Shown piece after piece: positions 42,593-55,053 of a stretch of 64,000 nt of DNA. The notes under the pieces were generated by a model. The model was not told the origin of the DNA. It worked only from the letters and a program-made list of their open reading frames with translations, and did no database searches. Numbering within the stretch: position 1 is the first letter of the stretch; every line of letters begins with the position of its first letter. Origin of the DNA: Aeromicrobium sp. 9AM (lineage in GTDB: Bacteria > Actinomycetota > Actinomycetes > Propionibacteriales > Nocardioidaceae); NCBI RefSeq assembly GCF_902506105.1, contig NZ_LR733303.1, forward strand, positions 558,001 through 622,000, read 5' to 3'. The position numbers were made by a program, and so were the translations under genes.

Positions 42593-43672
42593 GTGTTCGA
42601 AGCCGTCGACACGCTCGTCGCCGAGCATGCCGAGCTCGAGGTCCGCATGTCCGACCCCGCGGTGCACTCCGACCAGGGCTTGGCCAAGAAGCTGGGGCAG
42701 CGCTACGCCGAGCTGACCGCGATCGTCAAGACGTACCGCGACTACCAGCAGGTTACGGACGACCTCGAGGCCGCACGTGAGCTCGCCGCCGAGGATGACT
42801 CGTTCGCCGCGGAGATCGAGACGCTCGAGCCCCGCCTGCACGAGCTGAGCGAGCGGCTGCAGCGCCTCCTCGTGCCTCGCGACCCGGCCGACTCCAAGGA
42901 CGTCATCATGGAGATCAAGGGCGGCGAGGGCGGCGAGGAGTCGGCGCTGTTCGCCGGAGACCTGCTGCGGATGTACACGCGCTACGCGGAGCACCGCGGC
43001 TGGAAGACCGAGATCCTCGACGCGACCGAGTCGGCCCTCGGCGGCTACAAGTCCGTCACGATGGCGGTCAAGGCCAAGGGGACGCCCGAGCCGGGCGAGG
43101 CGCCCCACGCACTGCTGAAGTTCGAGGGCGGCGTGCACCGGGTGCAGCGCGTCCCGGTCACCGAGTCGCAGGGCCGCATCCACACGTCCGCGGCGGGCGT
43201 CCTGGTGCTGGCCGAGGCCGAGGACATCGACATCGAGATCCACGACAGTGACCTTCGCATCGACGTCTACCGCTCGTCGGGTCCTGGCGGCCAGAGCGTC
43301 AACACGACCGACTCGGCCGTACGCATCACGCACCTGCCGACCGGCATCGTCGCGAGCTGCCAGAACGAGAAGAGTCAGCTGCAGAACAAGGAGCAGGCGA
43401 TGCGCATCCTTCGCGCCCGGCTCCTCGAGGCGGCCCAGGCAACTGCAGATGAGGAAGCTTCTCAGGCCCGAAAATCGCAAATCCGAACTGTGGACAGATC
43501 TGAACGAGTACGCACCTACAACTTCCCGGAGAACCGCATCTCCGACCACCGCACGGGCTACAAGGCCTACAACCTCGACCAGGTCATGGACGGTGCCCTC
43601 GAGGACGTCATCAAGTCGCTCGTCGATGCCGAGCTGGCCGACCGCCTCGCCGCCGTCGAGTCGGGTGAATGA
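42593..43672 (+). CDS. prfA: Peptide chain release factor 1
   Basis: 359 residues. The anticodon-like PxT motif is PVT in [19 protein letters not shown], the catalytic GGQ is in [20 protein letters not shown] near residue 231, and the [21 protein letters not shown] tail is typical. It releases peptides at UAA/UAG stops. The GGQ Gln is the substrate of PrmC encoded next. GTG 42593 is preceded by GAGGAGCC at good distance. Separated from rpmE by a strong terminator. Confidence 0.98.
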   Translation: MFEAVDTLVAEHAELEVRMSDPAVHSDQGLAKKLGQRYAELTAIVKTYRDYQQVTDDLEAARELAAEDDSFAAEIETLEPRLHELSERLQRLLVPRDPADSKDVIMEIKGGEGGEESALFAGDLLRMYTRYAEHRGWKTEILDATESALGGYKSVTMAVKAKGTPEPGEAPHALLKFEGGVHRVQRVPVTESQGRIHTSAAGVLVLAEAEDIDIEIHDSDLRIDVYRSSGPGGQSVNTTDSAVRITHLPTGIVASCQNEKSQLQNKEQAMRILRARLLEAAQATADEEASQARKSQIRTVDRSERVRTYNFPENRISDHRTGYKAYNLDQVMDGALEDVIKSLVDAELADRLAAVESGE

Positions 43673-43748
43673 GCGAGCGCCAGGGAGTGAACAATGGGGC
43701 ACTCATGCCGTCGCCTTTGTACCGTTGCTTCTCCTCGAAGGCGACGGC

Positions 43749-44600
43749 GTGAGCGCGGTACGTACGCTGGCCGAGCGGCTGCTTGCCGAGGCCACTGAGA
43801 AGCTCGAGGCCGCCGGTGTCAGCTCGCCGCGCCACGACGCAGAGTCACTGCTGAGCCACATCACCGGGGTGCCACGAGCCTCCCTGGTCAGCCGGGCGAA
43901 GCCCAACGGACTCCAGCGTGACGCGTTCCTCGAACTCGTCGATGCTCGCGCCCGGCGGTTCCCGTTGCAGCACCTGACCGGGTCGACCGGCTTCCGCTAC
44001 GTCGACATCGAGGTGGGCCCCGGCGTCTTCGTGCCGCGGCCCGAGACCGAGGTCCTCGCGGGGTGGGCGATCGACCACGCCAAGACGATCCCTTCGCCCG
44101 TCGTCGTGGAGCTGTGCGCCGGTGCCGGAGCCATTGCGCTGTCGGTCGTCCACGAGGTGCCCGGCGCGTCGGTGCATGCCGTCGAGCTCGACGAGAAGGC
44201 GTACGAGTGGGCCCAGCGCAACCTGGCCGGCACGGGCGTGGACCTGCGACTCGGCGACATGGCCGACGCGTTCGGCGACCTCGACGGCACGGTCGACGTC
44301 GTCGTGGCCAACCCGCCCTACATCCCGCTCGACGCCTGGGAGAGCGTGGCGCCCGAGGCCCGCGACCACGATCCGGCGCTTGCCCTGTGGTCCGGGGACG
44401 ACGGTCTCGACGCGATGCGTGTCGTCGAGCAGGTCGCCTGGCGGCTGCTCAGGCCCGGTGGCGTGGTGGGGGCGGAGCACGCGGACGTGCAGGGCGAGTC
44501 TGCGCCCGAGGTGTTCCGCGCGCGTTGGGACGGCGTCAAGGACAACCTCGACCTCGCCCAGCGCCCCCGTTACGTCACGGCTGCCAAGCCACGCGGATAG
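43749..44600 (+). CDS. prmC: Release factor glutamine N5-methyltransferase
   Basis: 283 residues. N-terminal helical domain with PRHDAESLLSHITGVPRASL, then the SAM fold: VFVPRPETEVL, VVELCAGAGAIALSV (motif I) and VVVANPPYIP (the catalytic NPPY near 188). It methylates the GGQ glutamine of release factors. GTG 43749 is chosen because GAAGG lies just upstream and it begins the conserved helical domain; ATG codons upstream extend into sequence overlapping the prfA end. Adjacent to its substrate gene prfA. Confidence 0.95.
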   Translation: MSAVRTLAERLLAEATEKLEAAGVSSPRHDAESLLSHITGVPRASLVSRAKPNGLQRDAFLELVDARARRFPLQHLTGSTGFRYVDIEVGPGVFVPRPETEVLAGWAIDHAKTIPSPVVVELCAGAGAIALSVVHEVPGASVHAVELDEKAYEWAQRNLAGTGVDLRLGDMADAFGDLDGTVDVVVANPPYIPLDAWESVAPEARDHDPALALWSGDDGLDAMRVVEQVAWRLLRPGGVVGAEHADVQGESAPEVFRARWDGVKDNLDLAQRPRYVTAAKPRG

Positions 44601-44613
44601 GCTCTCACTCATC

Positions 44614-45156
44614 ATGGGCGGCGAAGAACTGGCACTGATCGGTGCTGCGATCGCCGTCGGGATCGGCGCCGCTCTGCTGCCGGTCTTCGTCAACGCCGAG
44701 GTCTACGTCGTCACGATGGGCGCCACGGTCAACAGCAGGCCGTTCCTCGCCCTCCTGATCCTCATCCATGTGGCGGCCACGACGGTCGGCAAGGCATTCG
44801 TCTTCCAGCTGGCCAGGCGAGGGACCAACAAGATCCGGATGGTCAATCCCAAGCCGCCGCGCAATCGCGTGACGGCGATGTCCCGGCAGGTGGGGCACAG
44901 GTTTGCCCAGACGCGGTTCGCCAAGTGGATCAAGAAGGGCAGCGACTGGCTGCTCACACTGCTGGACCGCCCGTACTCCGGAGGGCTGACGGCCTTCATG
45001 TCGTCTCTGATCGGCGTCCCGCCGCTGGCGATCGTCACGATCCTGGCCGGCGCCTCGAAGCAGCCGCAGTGGCTGTTCCTGACGATGGTGTTCATCGGCC
45101 GGTTGATCCAGTTCCTCGCGATCGCGTTCCTCCTCCACCAAGTCTCGTGGTTCTGA
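44614..45156 (+). CDS. Small integral membrane protein of unknown function
   Basis: 180 residues with three to four hydrophobic segments, a basic central part with KIRMVNPKPPRNRV and WIKKGSDWLLTLLDRPY, and the end MSSLIGVPPLAIVTILAGASKQPQWLFLTMVFIGR, which loosely resembles YqaA/DedA-type membrane proteins. The match is too weak for a name. ATG 44614 lies 14 nt after prmC; TAGGCT (44598-44603) ends 10 nt before it. Between prmC and tsaC, a position where actinobacteria often carry lineage-specific membrane proteins. Confidence 0.7.
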   Translation: MGGEELALIGAAIAVGIGAALLPVFVNAEVYVVTMGATVNSRPFLALLILIHVAATTVGKAFVFQLARRGTNKIRMVNPKPPRNRVTAMSRQVGHRFAQTRFAKWIKKGSDWLLTLLDRPYSGGLTAFMSSLIGVPPLAIVTILAGASKQPQWLFLTMVFIGRLIQFLAIAFLLHQVSWF

Positions 45157-45178
45157 GCGCGCCGCCTAGTATGACCGG

Positions 45179-45838
45179 GTGAAGTTCGACTGCAGCGTGG
45201 ACGAGGAGTTCGATCGCGGGCTCGCGGCGGCGCAGGCAGCCCTCGAGGAGGGCAAGCTCGTCGTCCTGCCGACCGACACCGTCTACGGCATCGCGGCTGA
45301 CGCCTTCAACCCCCGCGCCGTGCAGAACCTCCTCGACGCCAAGGGTCGCGGCCGCCAGATGCCGCCGCCCGTGCTGGTCGGCGCGCCCACGACGCTCGAC
45401 GCCCTCGCGATCGACATCCCGTCGTGGCTCCGGTCGACCGTCGAGGCGCTGTGGCCCGGTCCGTTGACGGTGATCTGCCGCCAGCAGCCCTCACTGACCT
45501 GGGACCTCGGCGAGACCCACAACACCGTCGCCGTACGCATGCCGGCCGACCCGCGCGCCCTCGCGCTGCTCAAGCAGACCGGGCCGCTGGCGGTCAGCAG
45601 CGCCAACACGACCGGCGACCCGGCGGCGACGACGATCGACGAGGCCGAGGACATGCTCGGTGGGCGGGTCGCGGTCTACCTCGACGGCGGACCCAGTGCG
45701 TCGGGCGTACCGTCCACGATCCTCGATGCCACCGGATCGACCCCGCGCCTGCTGCGCGCCGGCTCCATCACGCTCGAGCAGCTCCACGCGTTCAACAACA
45801 CGATCGAGCCGCCCGACGAGCCGGACGAGGACGCTTAG
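45179..45838 (+). CDS. tsaC: L-threonylcarbamoyladenylate synthase (TsaC/Sua5)
   Basis: 219 residues of the Sua5/YciO/YrdC fold. GKLVVLPTDTVYGIAADAFN and LWPGPLTVICRQQP carry the nucleotide and Thr sites; TVAVRMPADPRAL and LAVSSANTTGDPAATT complete the motif. It makes threonylcarbamoyl-AMP from Thr, bicarbonate and ATP for the tRNA t6A modification. GTG 45179 without Shine-Dalgarno follows TAGTAT (45167-45172) at 6 nt, so it is probably leaderless. The tail after residue 205 is acidic. Confidence 0.95.
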   Translation: MKFDCSVDEEFDRGLAAAQAALEEGKLVVLPTDTVYGIAADAFNPRAVQNLLDAKGRGRQMPPPVLVGAPTTLDALAIDIPSWLRSTVEALWPGPLTVICRQQPSLTWDLGETHNTVAVRMPADPRALALLKQTGPLAVSSANTTGDPAATTIDEAEDMLGGRVAVYLDGGPSASGVPSTILDATGSTPRLLRAGSITLEQLHAFNNTIEPPDEPDEDA

Positions 45839-46962
45839 TGCGCGAGTATCTTGTCGTCTTCGGCATCGCCCTGGGGGTGACGTATCTCCTCGCGTCGATC
45901 GCCCGCATGCTGGCCTACCGCTTCGGCGCCGTGGCCCGGGTCCGCGACCGTGACGTGCACGCGATCCCGACGCCCTACTTCGGCGGGCCCGCGATGCTGG
46001 GCGGCCTGATCGCCGCCTACCTGGTGGCGACCCACCTGCCGTTCCTCTCGCTCGCCGACGACGGGGTGTTCAAGGACGCCCGAGCCGTGGTGCTGGGCGG
46101 CACCGTGGTCTGCATCGTGGGCATCGTCGACGACCTCTACGAGCTCGACGCGCTGAGCAAGTTCGCCGGTCAGGTGCTGGCCGGCGTCATCGTCGTGGCG
46201 CAGGGCGTGCAGTTCGTCTACCTCCCGCTCTACGGCAACTACATCGGGCTCGACCAGGCACAGGCCCTGATCTTCACGGTGCTGCTGATCGTCGGCACCG
46301 CCAACGCGGTCAACTTCGTCGACGGCCTCGACGGGCTCGCCGCCGGCATGGTCGCCATCGGTGCCGTGGCCTTCTTCGCGTACGCGTTCGTGCTCGCGGT
46401 CGAGAACGGCGAGACCCGTGCGATCGCCGCCGCGCTGCTCACCGCGGCGCTGGCCGGCGCGTGCATCGGCATCCTGCCGCACAACTTCTTCCCGGCCCGT
46501 ATGTTCATCGGCGACTCCGGCTCGATGCTGATCGGCTTCGTGCTGGCCTGCTCGTCGATCAGCCTCACGGGCCAGTTCCCGGCGACCAGCATCTCCGAGG
46601 GCATCGGGGGAGCGCAGAACAGCTTCCTGCCATCACTGCTCCCGCTGATCCTGCCGTTCGCGATCCTCGTCGTGCCGTTCGTCGACCTGGCCCTCGCCGT
46701 GGTCCGTCGCACCCGAGCGGGCCGGTCGCCGTTCAGCCCCGACAAGATGCACATCCACCACAGGCTCCTCGAGATCGGCCACTCGCACCGCCGTGCCGTC
46801 CTGCTGATGTACGCCTTCGCGGGCCTCGTCGCGTTCGGCAGCGTCGTCATCAGCCTGTTCAGCGGCTGGCAGTCGATCGCCGGGTTCGCCACCCTCGCCG
46901 TCATCACGATCGCAGCGGTGTTCCTGCTGCCCAAGCTCGAAGAGAAGGTCTGGTCCTCATGA
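45838..46962 (+). CDS. wecA: Polyprenyl-phosphate GlcNAc-1-phosphate transferase (WecA/TagO-like)
   Basis: 374 residues, about 11 hydrophobic helices. Signature segments: HAIPTPYFGGPAMLGGLI, VDDLYELDALSKFAGQVLAG (catalytic Asp pair), NAVNFVDGLDGLAAGM and FIGDSGSMLIGFVLA, and the C-terminal HIHHRLLEIGHSHRRAVL basic loop (HIHH motif of WecA/TagO). It transfers a sugar-1-phosphate to a polyprenyl phosphate at the inner membrane face, starting cell-wall linker or glycan synthesis. GTG 45838 overlaps the tsaC stop by 1 nt (TAGTG). It ends with an ATGA overlap with the ATP synthase I gene, a common actinobacterial order. Confidence 0.94.
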   Translation: MREYLVVFGIALGVTYLLASIARMLAYRFGAVARVRDRDVHAIPTPYFGGPAMLGGLIAAYLVATHLPFLSLADDGVFKDARAVVLGGTVVCIVGIVDDLYELDALSKFAGQVLAGVIVVAQGVQFVYLPLYGNYIGLDQAQALIFTVLLIVGTANAVNFVDGLDGLAAGMVAIGAVAFFAYAFVLAVENGETRAIAAALLTAALAGACIGILPHNFFPARMFIGDSGSMLIGFVLACSSISLTGQFPATSISEGIGGAQNSFLPSLLPLILPFAILVVPFVDLALAVVRRTRAGRSPFSPDKMHIHHRLLEIGHSHRRAVLLMYAFAGLVAFGSVVISLFSGWQSIAGFATLAVITIAAVFLLPKLEEKVWSS

Positions 46963-47360
46963 AAGCGCTACGCCCCGTGCTCCTGCCCGTGCTGGCGGTG
47001 ACTGCTGTCGTGGCGATCGCCGCCGGCATCTTCGCCGGCTGGGAGGGCGTGCTCGGTGCCGTTGTCGGCGGGCTCGTCGTGATCCTCTTCCTCGGCTCGA
47101 CACCGGTCGTGCTCAGCCCGCTGGTCAAGGCCAGCGCGACGCTGTCGCTGCCCGTGGCGCTCGGCTTCTTCACGACCAAGGCCGTCGCGATGTTGATCGT
47201 CCTGCTGCTGCTGTTCGACGTCGGCGGGGTCGCGACGCACATCGACTCGCGCTGGTTCGGCATCGCCGCGATCGCCGCGTCACTCGCCTGGACCCTGCTC
47301 CAGATCAGGGCATTCAAGCGTGAGCGGGTGCCCACCTATGACCTGGGTAACAACGAGTGA
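46959..47360 (+). CDS. atpI: ATP synthase protein I-like membrane protein
   Basis: 133 residues with four hydrophobic helices (about 8-26, 29-46, 60-82, 98-116) and a basic C-terminal tail QIRAFKRERVPTYDLGNNE. Family similarity is weak but size, topology and its place directly before atpB fit AtpI, which helps assemble the c-ring. ATG 46959 overlaps the wecA stop (ATGA). Confidence 0.85.
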   Translation: MKALRPVLLPVLAVTAVVAIAAGIFAGWEGVLGAVVGGLVVILFLGSTPVVLSPLVKASATLSLPVALGFFTTKAVAMLIVLLLLFDVGGVATHIDSRWFGIAAIAASLAWTLLQIRAFKRERVPTYDLGNNE

Positions 47361-47502
47361 GGTAGCCCTGATAACCTCTGGATTGCGACCAACCATCCAG
47401 CCCTCGAGGCCGGAGAACATGTCGCACGACAATGACGCTGGCCGTTATGCCTGACTCGACGCTATGTCGCAGGCGACCACGCCATGACACGAAGGTGACC
47501 GA

Positions 47503-48303
47503 GTGACTCTCGCCTTGACCGCTTTTGCCGCATCGGCTGAGCCGCCCAGCCCAGGACCCGCTGATTTCGATCTGCCCGCGGTCTTCCACATCGGTGAGTT
47601 CGGCGTGACCAAGCCGATGCTGCTCGTGGTCCTGTCGCTGTTCGTGATCGTGGGGCTGTTCAGCACCATGGCCCGCCCGGCCGCGGTCGTGCCCGGTCGC
47701 ATGCAGTTCGCCGGTGAGCTTGTCTACGGCTTCGTCCGCAACGGCATCGCTCGCGAGAACATCGGCTCGGCCGAGTTCATGCGGTTCGTGCCCTACCTGT
47801 TCACGATCTTCCTGTTCGTGCTGGTCAACAACTTCTACGGCCTCTTCCCGTTCCTCCAGTTCCCGTCGATGTCCCACATCGGCTACCCGCTGGCGATCGC
47901 GATCCTGAGCTGGCTGGTCTACAACGGCGCCGGCATCAAGAAGAAGGGCTTCCTCGGCTACCTCAAGCACGAGACCGTGCCCGGCGGCATGAAGGGCCCG
48001 ATCCTCATCCTGCTCGTCCCGCTGGAGTTCCTGTCCAACATCCTGCTGCGTCCCATCACGCTGACGCTGCGTCTGTTCGCCACGATGTTCGCCGGCCACC
48101 TGCTGCTGATCCTGTTCTCGCTCGGCGGCTCCTACCTGCTGCTGCACTCCGACAACTCGCTCGCCCTGCCGGCAGGCCTGGTGTCGTCGCTGCTGGCGAT
48201 CGCGATCAGCTTCCTGGAGATCTTGATCATGTTCCTCCAGGCGTACGTCTTCACGCTGCTCTCGTCGATGTACATCGGCGAAGCGCTCGCTGACGAGCAC
48301 TGA
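47503..48303 (+). CDS. atpB: ATP synthase subunit a
   Basis: 266 residues, five to six membrane helices. The essential Arg is in [20 protein letters not shown], and the last helices are [35 protein letters not shown], the proton half-channel region. It forms the stator face of the Fo motor. GTG 47503 has GAAGG 10 nt before it. A 142-nt gap before the gene, with TGATAACCT near 47370, may hold the operon's main promoter. Confidence 0.97.
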   Translation: MTLALTAFAASAEPPSPGPADFDLPAVFHIGEFGVTKPMLLVVLSLFVIVGLFSTMARPAAVVPGRMQFAGELVYGFVRNGIARENIGSAEFMRFVPYLFTIFLFVLVNNFYGLFPFLQFPSMSHIGYPLAIAILSWLVYNGAGIKKKGFLGYLKHETVPGGMKGPILILLVPLEFLSNILLRPITLTLRLFATMFAGHLLLILFSLGGSYLLLHSDNSLALPAGLVSSLLAIAISFLEILIMFLQAYVFTLLSSMYIGEALADEH

Positions 48304-48400
48304 GCAAACCCCAGACCCACAACTTCATACGTTCCACACGATTCACCAGTTACGCCCCACCAGCGATGCTCACCAGAGCGTCACAACGAAAGGAAATGCC

Positions 48401-48625
48401 GTGGAGTCCATCGGCACTCTGAACATGGTCGGTCTCGGCCTCGCCGCGATCGGCCCCGGTATCGGCGTCGGCCTGATCTTCGCCGCGTTCGTCACCGGTG
48501 TCGCCCGTCAGCCCGAGGCTGAGGGCAAGCTGCGCCAGATCGCCATCCTGGGCTTCGTCCTCGCCGAGCAGTTCTTCATCATCGGCCTGGCCCTGGCGTT
48601 CGTCCTCAAGTCGACGAACACCTGA
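48401..48625 (+). CDS. atpE: ATP synthase subunit c
   Basis: 74 residues, helical hairpin. N-helix [20 protein letters not shown], polar loop RQPE (36-39), and C-helix with the proton-carrying Glu56 in [17 protein letters not shown]. No Na+-site pattern (Gln/Ser pair) is evident, so proton coupling is expected. GTG 48401 follows AAAGGAAA at 9 nt. The 97-bp gap after atpB is unusually long for the operon. Confidence 0.97.
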   Translation: MESIGTLNMVGLGLAAIGPGIGVGLIFAAFVTGVARQPEAEGKLRQIAILGFVLAEQFFIIGLALAFVLKSTNT

Positions 48626-48653
48626 TCCCGACACCTCGACAGAAGGCACGCCC

Positions 48654-49199
48654 ATGATCACGTCACGTCTCGCTCTCGCGGCGGCGGAACCGGAGGACAC
48701 CAACCCTCTGATCCCGCACACGCCCGAGATCGTCATCAGTCTGATCGTCTTCGGGTTGATCTTCTTCCTCCTGAAGAAGCTCGTCATCCCGGCGTTCGAG
48801 AAGGCCTATGCCGAGCGCACCGCCGCGATCGAGGGCGGTATCGAGGAGGCCCAGGCAGCCCAGAAGGAAGCCAAGGCCGCTCTCGACCAGTACAACGAGC
48901 AGCTCGCCGGAGCCCGTCACGAGGCTGCGGCGATCCGCGAAGAGGCCAAGGAGCAGGGCGCGCAGATCATCGCCGAGCTCCGCGCGCAGGCGCAGGCCGA
49001 GGCCGAGCGCATCACCTCGACGGCGCACGCGCAGGTCGAGGCCGAGCGTGCTCAGGTGCTCGCGCAGCTCAAGGGCGAGGTCGGCTCGATGGCCACGCAG
49101 CTGGCCGGGCGCATCGTGGGCGAGTCCCTCGATGACGACGCCCGCCAGAAGCGTACGGTCGAGCGCTTCATCGCCGAGCTCGAGGAGTCGGCCAACTGA
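48654..49199 (+). CDS. atpF: ATP synthase subunit b
   Basis: 181 residues. A short N-terminal part, one membrane helix at about 26-46 (IVISLIVFGLIFFLLKKLVIP), then a long charged coiled coil (FEKAYAERTAAIEGGIEEAQAAQKEA onward) that dimerises as the peripheral stalk. ATG 48654 has AGAAGG about 8 nt upstream. Overlaps atpH start by 1 nt. Confidence 0.96.
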   Translation: MITSRLALAAAEPEDTNPLIPHTPEIVISLIVFGLIFFLLKKLVIPAFEKAYAERTAAIEGGIEEAQAAQKEAKAALDQYNEQLAGARHEAAAIREEAKEQGAQIIAELRAQAQAEAERITSTAHAQVEAERAQVLAQLKGEVGSMATQLAGRIVGESLDDDARQKRTVERFIAELEESAN

Positions 49200-49999
49200 T
49201 GCGTGGCATTTCAGCGAAGTCCCTGGTCGACGTCCTCGCCGCAGTAGATGCGGCGAAGGGCAAGGCCGGCGACCTCGGAGCCGAGCTGTTCGGCGTCGTC
49301 TCGACGCTGGACGGCGCTCCGGCGCTTCGCCGGGTGCTGACCGACCCGTCCACCGAGGCCTCGGCCAAGGTGGGGCTTGCCAAGCAGGTCTTCGGCGGTC
49401 AGGTCAGTGCCGACACCCTCGCGGTGCTCAACGCCGCCGTCAGTGGGCGTTGGGCGTCGATGCGCGACCTGACCGACGGACTGGAGACCGCCGGTGTCGC
49501 CGCCGAGGTCGCCGCCGCTGATGCGGCCGGTGAGCTCGACGCGCTCGAGACCGAGCTGTTCGAGGTCGAGCGGATCGTGCGTTCCGACGCCGACCTGCGC
49601 CAGATCGTGTCCGACCGGGGCATCCCGGCCGACGCCAAGGGCAGCCTGCTGGCGACCCTGCTCGAGGGCAAGGTCACCGCGTCGACACTGGCGCTGGCCA
49701 CCCAGGCAGCGGCAGCGCGGACCGGATCGTTCGAGAAGGTCCTGTCGGGCTTCGGTGACACCGTCGCCGCCCGTCGCAGCCGGCTGCTCGCCGAGGTGCG
49801 GGTCGCCTACGAGCTCGCGGATGCGGAGAAGACCCGTCTCGCCAAGGCCCTGGCCAAGAAGTACGGACGCGACGTCCACCTCAACATCGTCGTCGATCCC
49901 TCGGTCGTCGGAGGCATTGCCGTCTCCGTCGGTGACGAGGTCGTCGACGGCACCATGTCCACTCGCCTCGAAGTCGCCCGTCGGCGACTTGCAGGCTAG
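49199..49999 (+). CDS. atpH: ATP synthase subunit delta
   Basis: 266 residues, the long actinobacterial delta. N-terminal helical bundle (SLVDVLAAVDAAKGKAGDLGAELFGV) and C-terminal domain with ALAKKYGRDVHLNIVVDPSVVGGIAVSVGDEVVDGTMSTRLEVARRRLAG, which is the conserved signature. It caps the F1 hexamer to the stalk. ATG 49199 overlaps the atpF stop (TGATG). Confidence 0.96.
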   Translation: MRGISAKSLVDVLAAVDAAKGKAGDLGAELFGVVSTLDGAPALRRVLTDPSTEASAKVGLAKQVFGGQVSADTLAVLNAAVSGRWASMRDLTDGLETAGVAAEVAAADAAGELDALETELFEVERIVRSDADLRQIVSDRGIPADAKGSLLATLLEGKVTASTLALATQAAAARTGSFEKVLSGFGDTVAARRSRLLAEVRVAYELADAEKTRLAKALAKKYGRDVHLNIVVDPSVVGGIAVSVGDEVVDGTMSTRLEVARRRLAG

Positions 50000-50047
50000 A
50001 TCACCCACCGACAGCACCCCCTCAACTCCAAGAAGGCAGGCAATAAC

Positions 50048-51694
50048 ATGGCGGAACTCACGATCCGTCCGGACGAGATCCGCGACGCATTGCAGAAGTT
50101 CGTGGCCGACTACAAGCCCAGCGCCGCTGCGACCGAAGAGGTCGGCGTCGTCGCCGAGGCCGGTGACGGCATCGCGCGCGTCGAGGGACTGCCCTCGGCG
50201 ATGGCCAACGAGCTGCTCGAGTTCGAGGACGGCACGCTGGGCCTCGCGCTCAACCTCGACGTCCGTGAGATCGGTGTCGTCATCCTCGGTGAGTTCTCCG
50301 GCATCGAAGAGGGCCAGACCGTACGCCGCACCGGTGAGGTGCTCTCGGTCCCCGTCGGCGACAACTACCTCGGCCGCGTCGTCGACCCGCTCGGCAACCC
50401 GATCGACGGCCTCGGCGACATCGAGACCACCGAGCGCCGTGCGCTCGAGCTCCAGGCTCCCAACGTCATGCAGCGCAAGAGCGTGCACGAGCCCATGATG
50501 ACCGGCCTGAAGTCGATCGACTCGCTGACGCCGATCGGCCGCGGCCAGCGCCAGCTGATCATCGGTGACCGCCAGACCGGCAAGACCGCGATCGCGATCG
50601 ACACGATCATCAACCAGAAGGAGTTCTGGGCGTCGGGCGATCCCGACAAGCAGGTTCGCTGCATCTACGTCGGCATCGGCCAGAAGGGTTCGACCATCGC
50701 GGGCATCCGCGGTGCGCTCGAGGAGGCCGGCGCCCTGGAGTACACGACGATCGTCGCGGCTCCCGCGTCCGACTCGGCCGGCTTCAAGTACCTCGCGCCC
50801 TACACCGGCTCGGCCATCGGCCAGCACTGGATGTACGCCGGCAAGCACGTCCTGATCGTGTTCGACGACCTCTCCAAGCAGGCCGAGGCCTACCGCGCCG
50901 TGTCGCTGCTGCTCCGCCGCCCGCCGGGCCGTGAGGCATACCCCGGTGACGTCTTCTACCTGCACTCGCGTCTGCTCGAGCGTTGCGCCAAGCTCAGCGA
51001 CGAGCTGGGTGCCGGCTCGATGACGGGCCTGCCGATCGTCGAGACCAAGGCCAACGACGTGTCGGCCTACATCCCGACCAACGTCATCTCGATCACCGAC
51101 GGCCAGATCTTCCTGCAGTCCGATCTGTTCAACGCCAACCAGCGTCCCGCCGTCGACGTCGGCATCTCGGTGTCGCGCGTCGGTGGTGCCGCGATGACCA
51201 AGTCGATGAAGGCCGTCACCGGTTCGCTCAAGGTCGAGCTCGCGCAGTACCGCGCGATGGAGGCGTTCGCGATGTTCGCCTCCGACCTCGACGCCGCGTC
51301 CAAGCAGCAGCTCGCCCGTGGTCAGCGCATCATGGAGCTGTTCAAGCAGGGCCAGTACGCGCCGTTCCCGACCGAGAACCAGGTCGTCTCGATCTGGGCC
51401 GCCACGACCGGCAAGCTCGATCCCGTGCCGCTGCAGGACGTGAGCCGCTTCGAGACCGAGTTCCTCGACTTCCTCAAGCGTTCGCACGGTCCCGTGCTCG
51501 ACGCGATCCGTGAGTCGGGCAAGTTCGAGGACGACAACGAGCAGGCGCTCGAGGGTGCCTACACCGAGTTCCTCAAGCAGTTCGAGACCCACGAGGGTGA
51601 GCAGATCATCGTCAAGGCGGGTCACGAAGAGTTCGAGGCCCTGGCCGACGAAGACGTCGAGCAGGAGCAGATCGTCAAGCAGAAGCGGGGCTGA
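50048..51694 (+). CDS. atpA: ATP synthase subunit alpha
   Basis: 548 residues. Walker [60 protein letters not shown] is the conserved central stretch (noncatalytic site), and [19 protein letters not shown] 50048 has GAAGGCAGG upstream. The C-terminal tail ([15 protein letters not shown]) is extended and charged, as in mycobacteria, where the alpha C-terminus suppresses ATP hydrolysis. Confidence 0.98.
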   Translation: MAELTIRPDEIRDALQKFVADYKPSAAATEEVGVVAEAGDGIARVEGLPSAMANELLEFEDGTLGLALNLDVREIGVVILGEFSGIEEGQTVRRTGEVLSVPVGDNYLGRVVDPLGNPIDGLGDIETTERRALELQAPNVMQRKSVHEPMMTGLKSIDSLTPIGRGQRQLIIGDRQTGKTAIAIDTIINQKEFWASGDPDKQVRCIYVGIGQKGSTIAGIRGALEEAGALEYTTIVAAPASDSAGFKYLAPYTGSAIGQHWMYAGKHVLIVFDDLSKQAEAYRAVSLLLRRPPGREAYPGDVFYLHSRLLERCAKLSDELGAGSMTGLPIVETKANDVSAYIPTNVISITDGQIFLQSDLFNANQRPAVDVGISVSRVGGAAMTKSMKAVTGSLKVELAQYRAMEAFAMFASDLDAASKQQLARGQRIMELFKQGQYAPFPTENQVVSIWAATTGKLDPVPLQDVSRFETEFLDFLKRSHGPVLDAIRESGKFEDDNEQALEGAYTEFLKQFETHEGEQIIVKAGHEEFEALADEDVEQEQIVKQKRG

Positions 51695-51696
51695 CG

Positions 51697-54106
<2,410 letters not shown>

Positions 54107-54107
<1 letters not shown>

Positions 54108-54484
54108 TGGCAGACCTCTTGCAGATCGAGCTCGTCGCCGCCGACCGCGTGGTGTGGTCGGGGCAGGCGAGCCAGGTCATCGCCCGTACGGTCGAGGGTG
54201 ACCTCGGCGTCCTGTCCGGTCACGCGCCGCTGCTGTCGCTGCTCGTGCCGGGCGTCGTCGAGATCAAGCCGCCGGATGGCGAGGTCGTACGTGCTGCGGT
54301 CGCGGAGGGCTTCCTCTCCGTGGCCGACAACCACGTGTCTATCCTGAGCGAGGACGCGTTCCTGGCATCGGAAGTCGATGCGAGTGCGACGCGGGCCGAG
54401 CTCGAGGCGGCGCAGTCCGACGGCGACCAGGACGCAGTCCTGCGCGCAGAGGCCAAGCTGCGCCTCATCGACAAGGCGTCCTGA
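54107..54484 (+). CDS. atpC: ATP synthase subunit epsilon
   Basis: 125 residues. N-terminal beta-barrel with VAADRVVWSGQASQVIARTVEGDLGVLSGHAPLLSLL, and a short C-terminal helical part with SATRAELEAAQSDGDQDAVLRAEAKLRLI. It regulates the motor. ATG 54107 overlaps the atpD stop by 1 nt. Last gene of the ATPase operon. Confidence 0.96.
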
Positions 54485-54503
54485 CGAACGGAGGGAGATC
54501 GTG

Positions 54504-54950
54504 ATGCCACTGTGGATGTGGTTCGTCGACTCCCTTGTGTTCGTCTTCGCCCTGCTCGTCCTGCTGATCGTCGGGCTGTTGGTGCGCCGCCGTTTCCTGG
54601 CGCGCTCCGGCGGCACCTTCGAGATGAGCGTCAACCGGTCGACCGAGGCGCAGGCCAAGGGCTGGATGCTGGGCCTGGCGGTCTACAAGGACACCGAGCT
54701 CGAGTGGTTCCGCACGTTCTCGCTGTCACCGCGCCCGACCTACCGGTTCACCCGCGGCGACGTCATCATTGACGGGCGCCGTGAGCCGGTCGGCCACGAG
54801 GTGCATGCGATCCATTCGGGCCACCTGATCGTGGCCACCGAGAACGCTGCGGGCGTCCGTCAGTTCGCGATGAGTGCCAACGCGCTGACCGGGCTGCTGT
54901 CGTGGCTCGAGTCCTCGCCCCCGGGGCAACGGGTCAACAACGTGCTTTGA
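54504..54950 (+). CDS. DUF2550 family membrane-anchored protein
   Basis: 148 residues. One N-terminal helix (about 5-28, WFVDSLVFVFALLVLLIVGLLV) followed by a soluble domain RSGGTFEMSVNR...GWMLGLAVYKDTELEWFRTFSLSPRPTYRF. The family is found right after atpC across actinobacteria; its function is unknown. ATG 54504 follows GGAGGG; GTG 54501 is an alternative. Confidence 0.9.
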   Translation: MPLWMWFVDSLVFVFALLVLLIVGLLVRRRFLARSGGTFEMSVNRSTEAQAKGWMLGLAVYKDTELEWFRTFSLSPRPTYRFTRGDVIIDGRREPVGHEVHAIHSGHLIVATENAAGVRQFAMSANALTGLLSWLESSPPGQRVNNVL

Positions 54951-54978
54951 GGCATCTGTACAGGTTCTTCCGTTCTGG

Positions 54979-55007
54979 TTGACGCGTCCGTGAGGCCGGG
55001 AGAGAAT
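54979..55007 (+). promoter_or_regulatory. Promoter of the small secreted peptide gene
   Basis: -35 TTGACG (54979-54984), 17-bp spacer, -10 GAGAAT (55002-55007). The expected start near 55014 gives a leader of about 40 nt. Confidence 0.6.
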
Positions 55008-55053
55008 CGGGAACAAGGAACGGATTCCCGTTTCTACAGGGAGCAGGTGCATC

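Noticed and set aside
49211..51625. Long reverse frame across atpH and atpA
   Set aside because: Same artefact of GC-rich coding sequence; no motif, and opposite to conserved ATPase genes.
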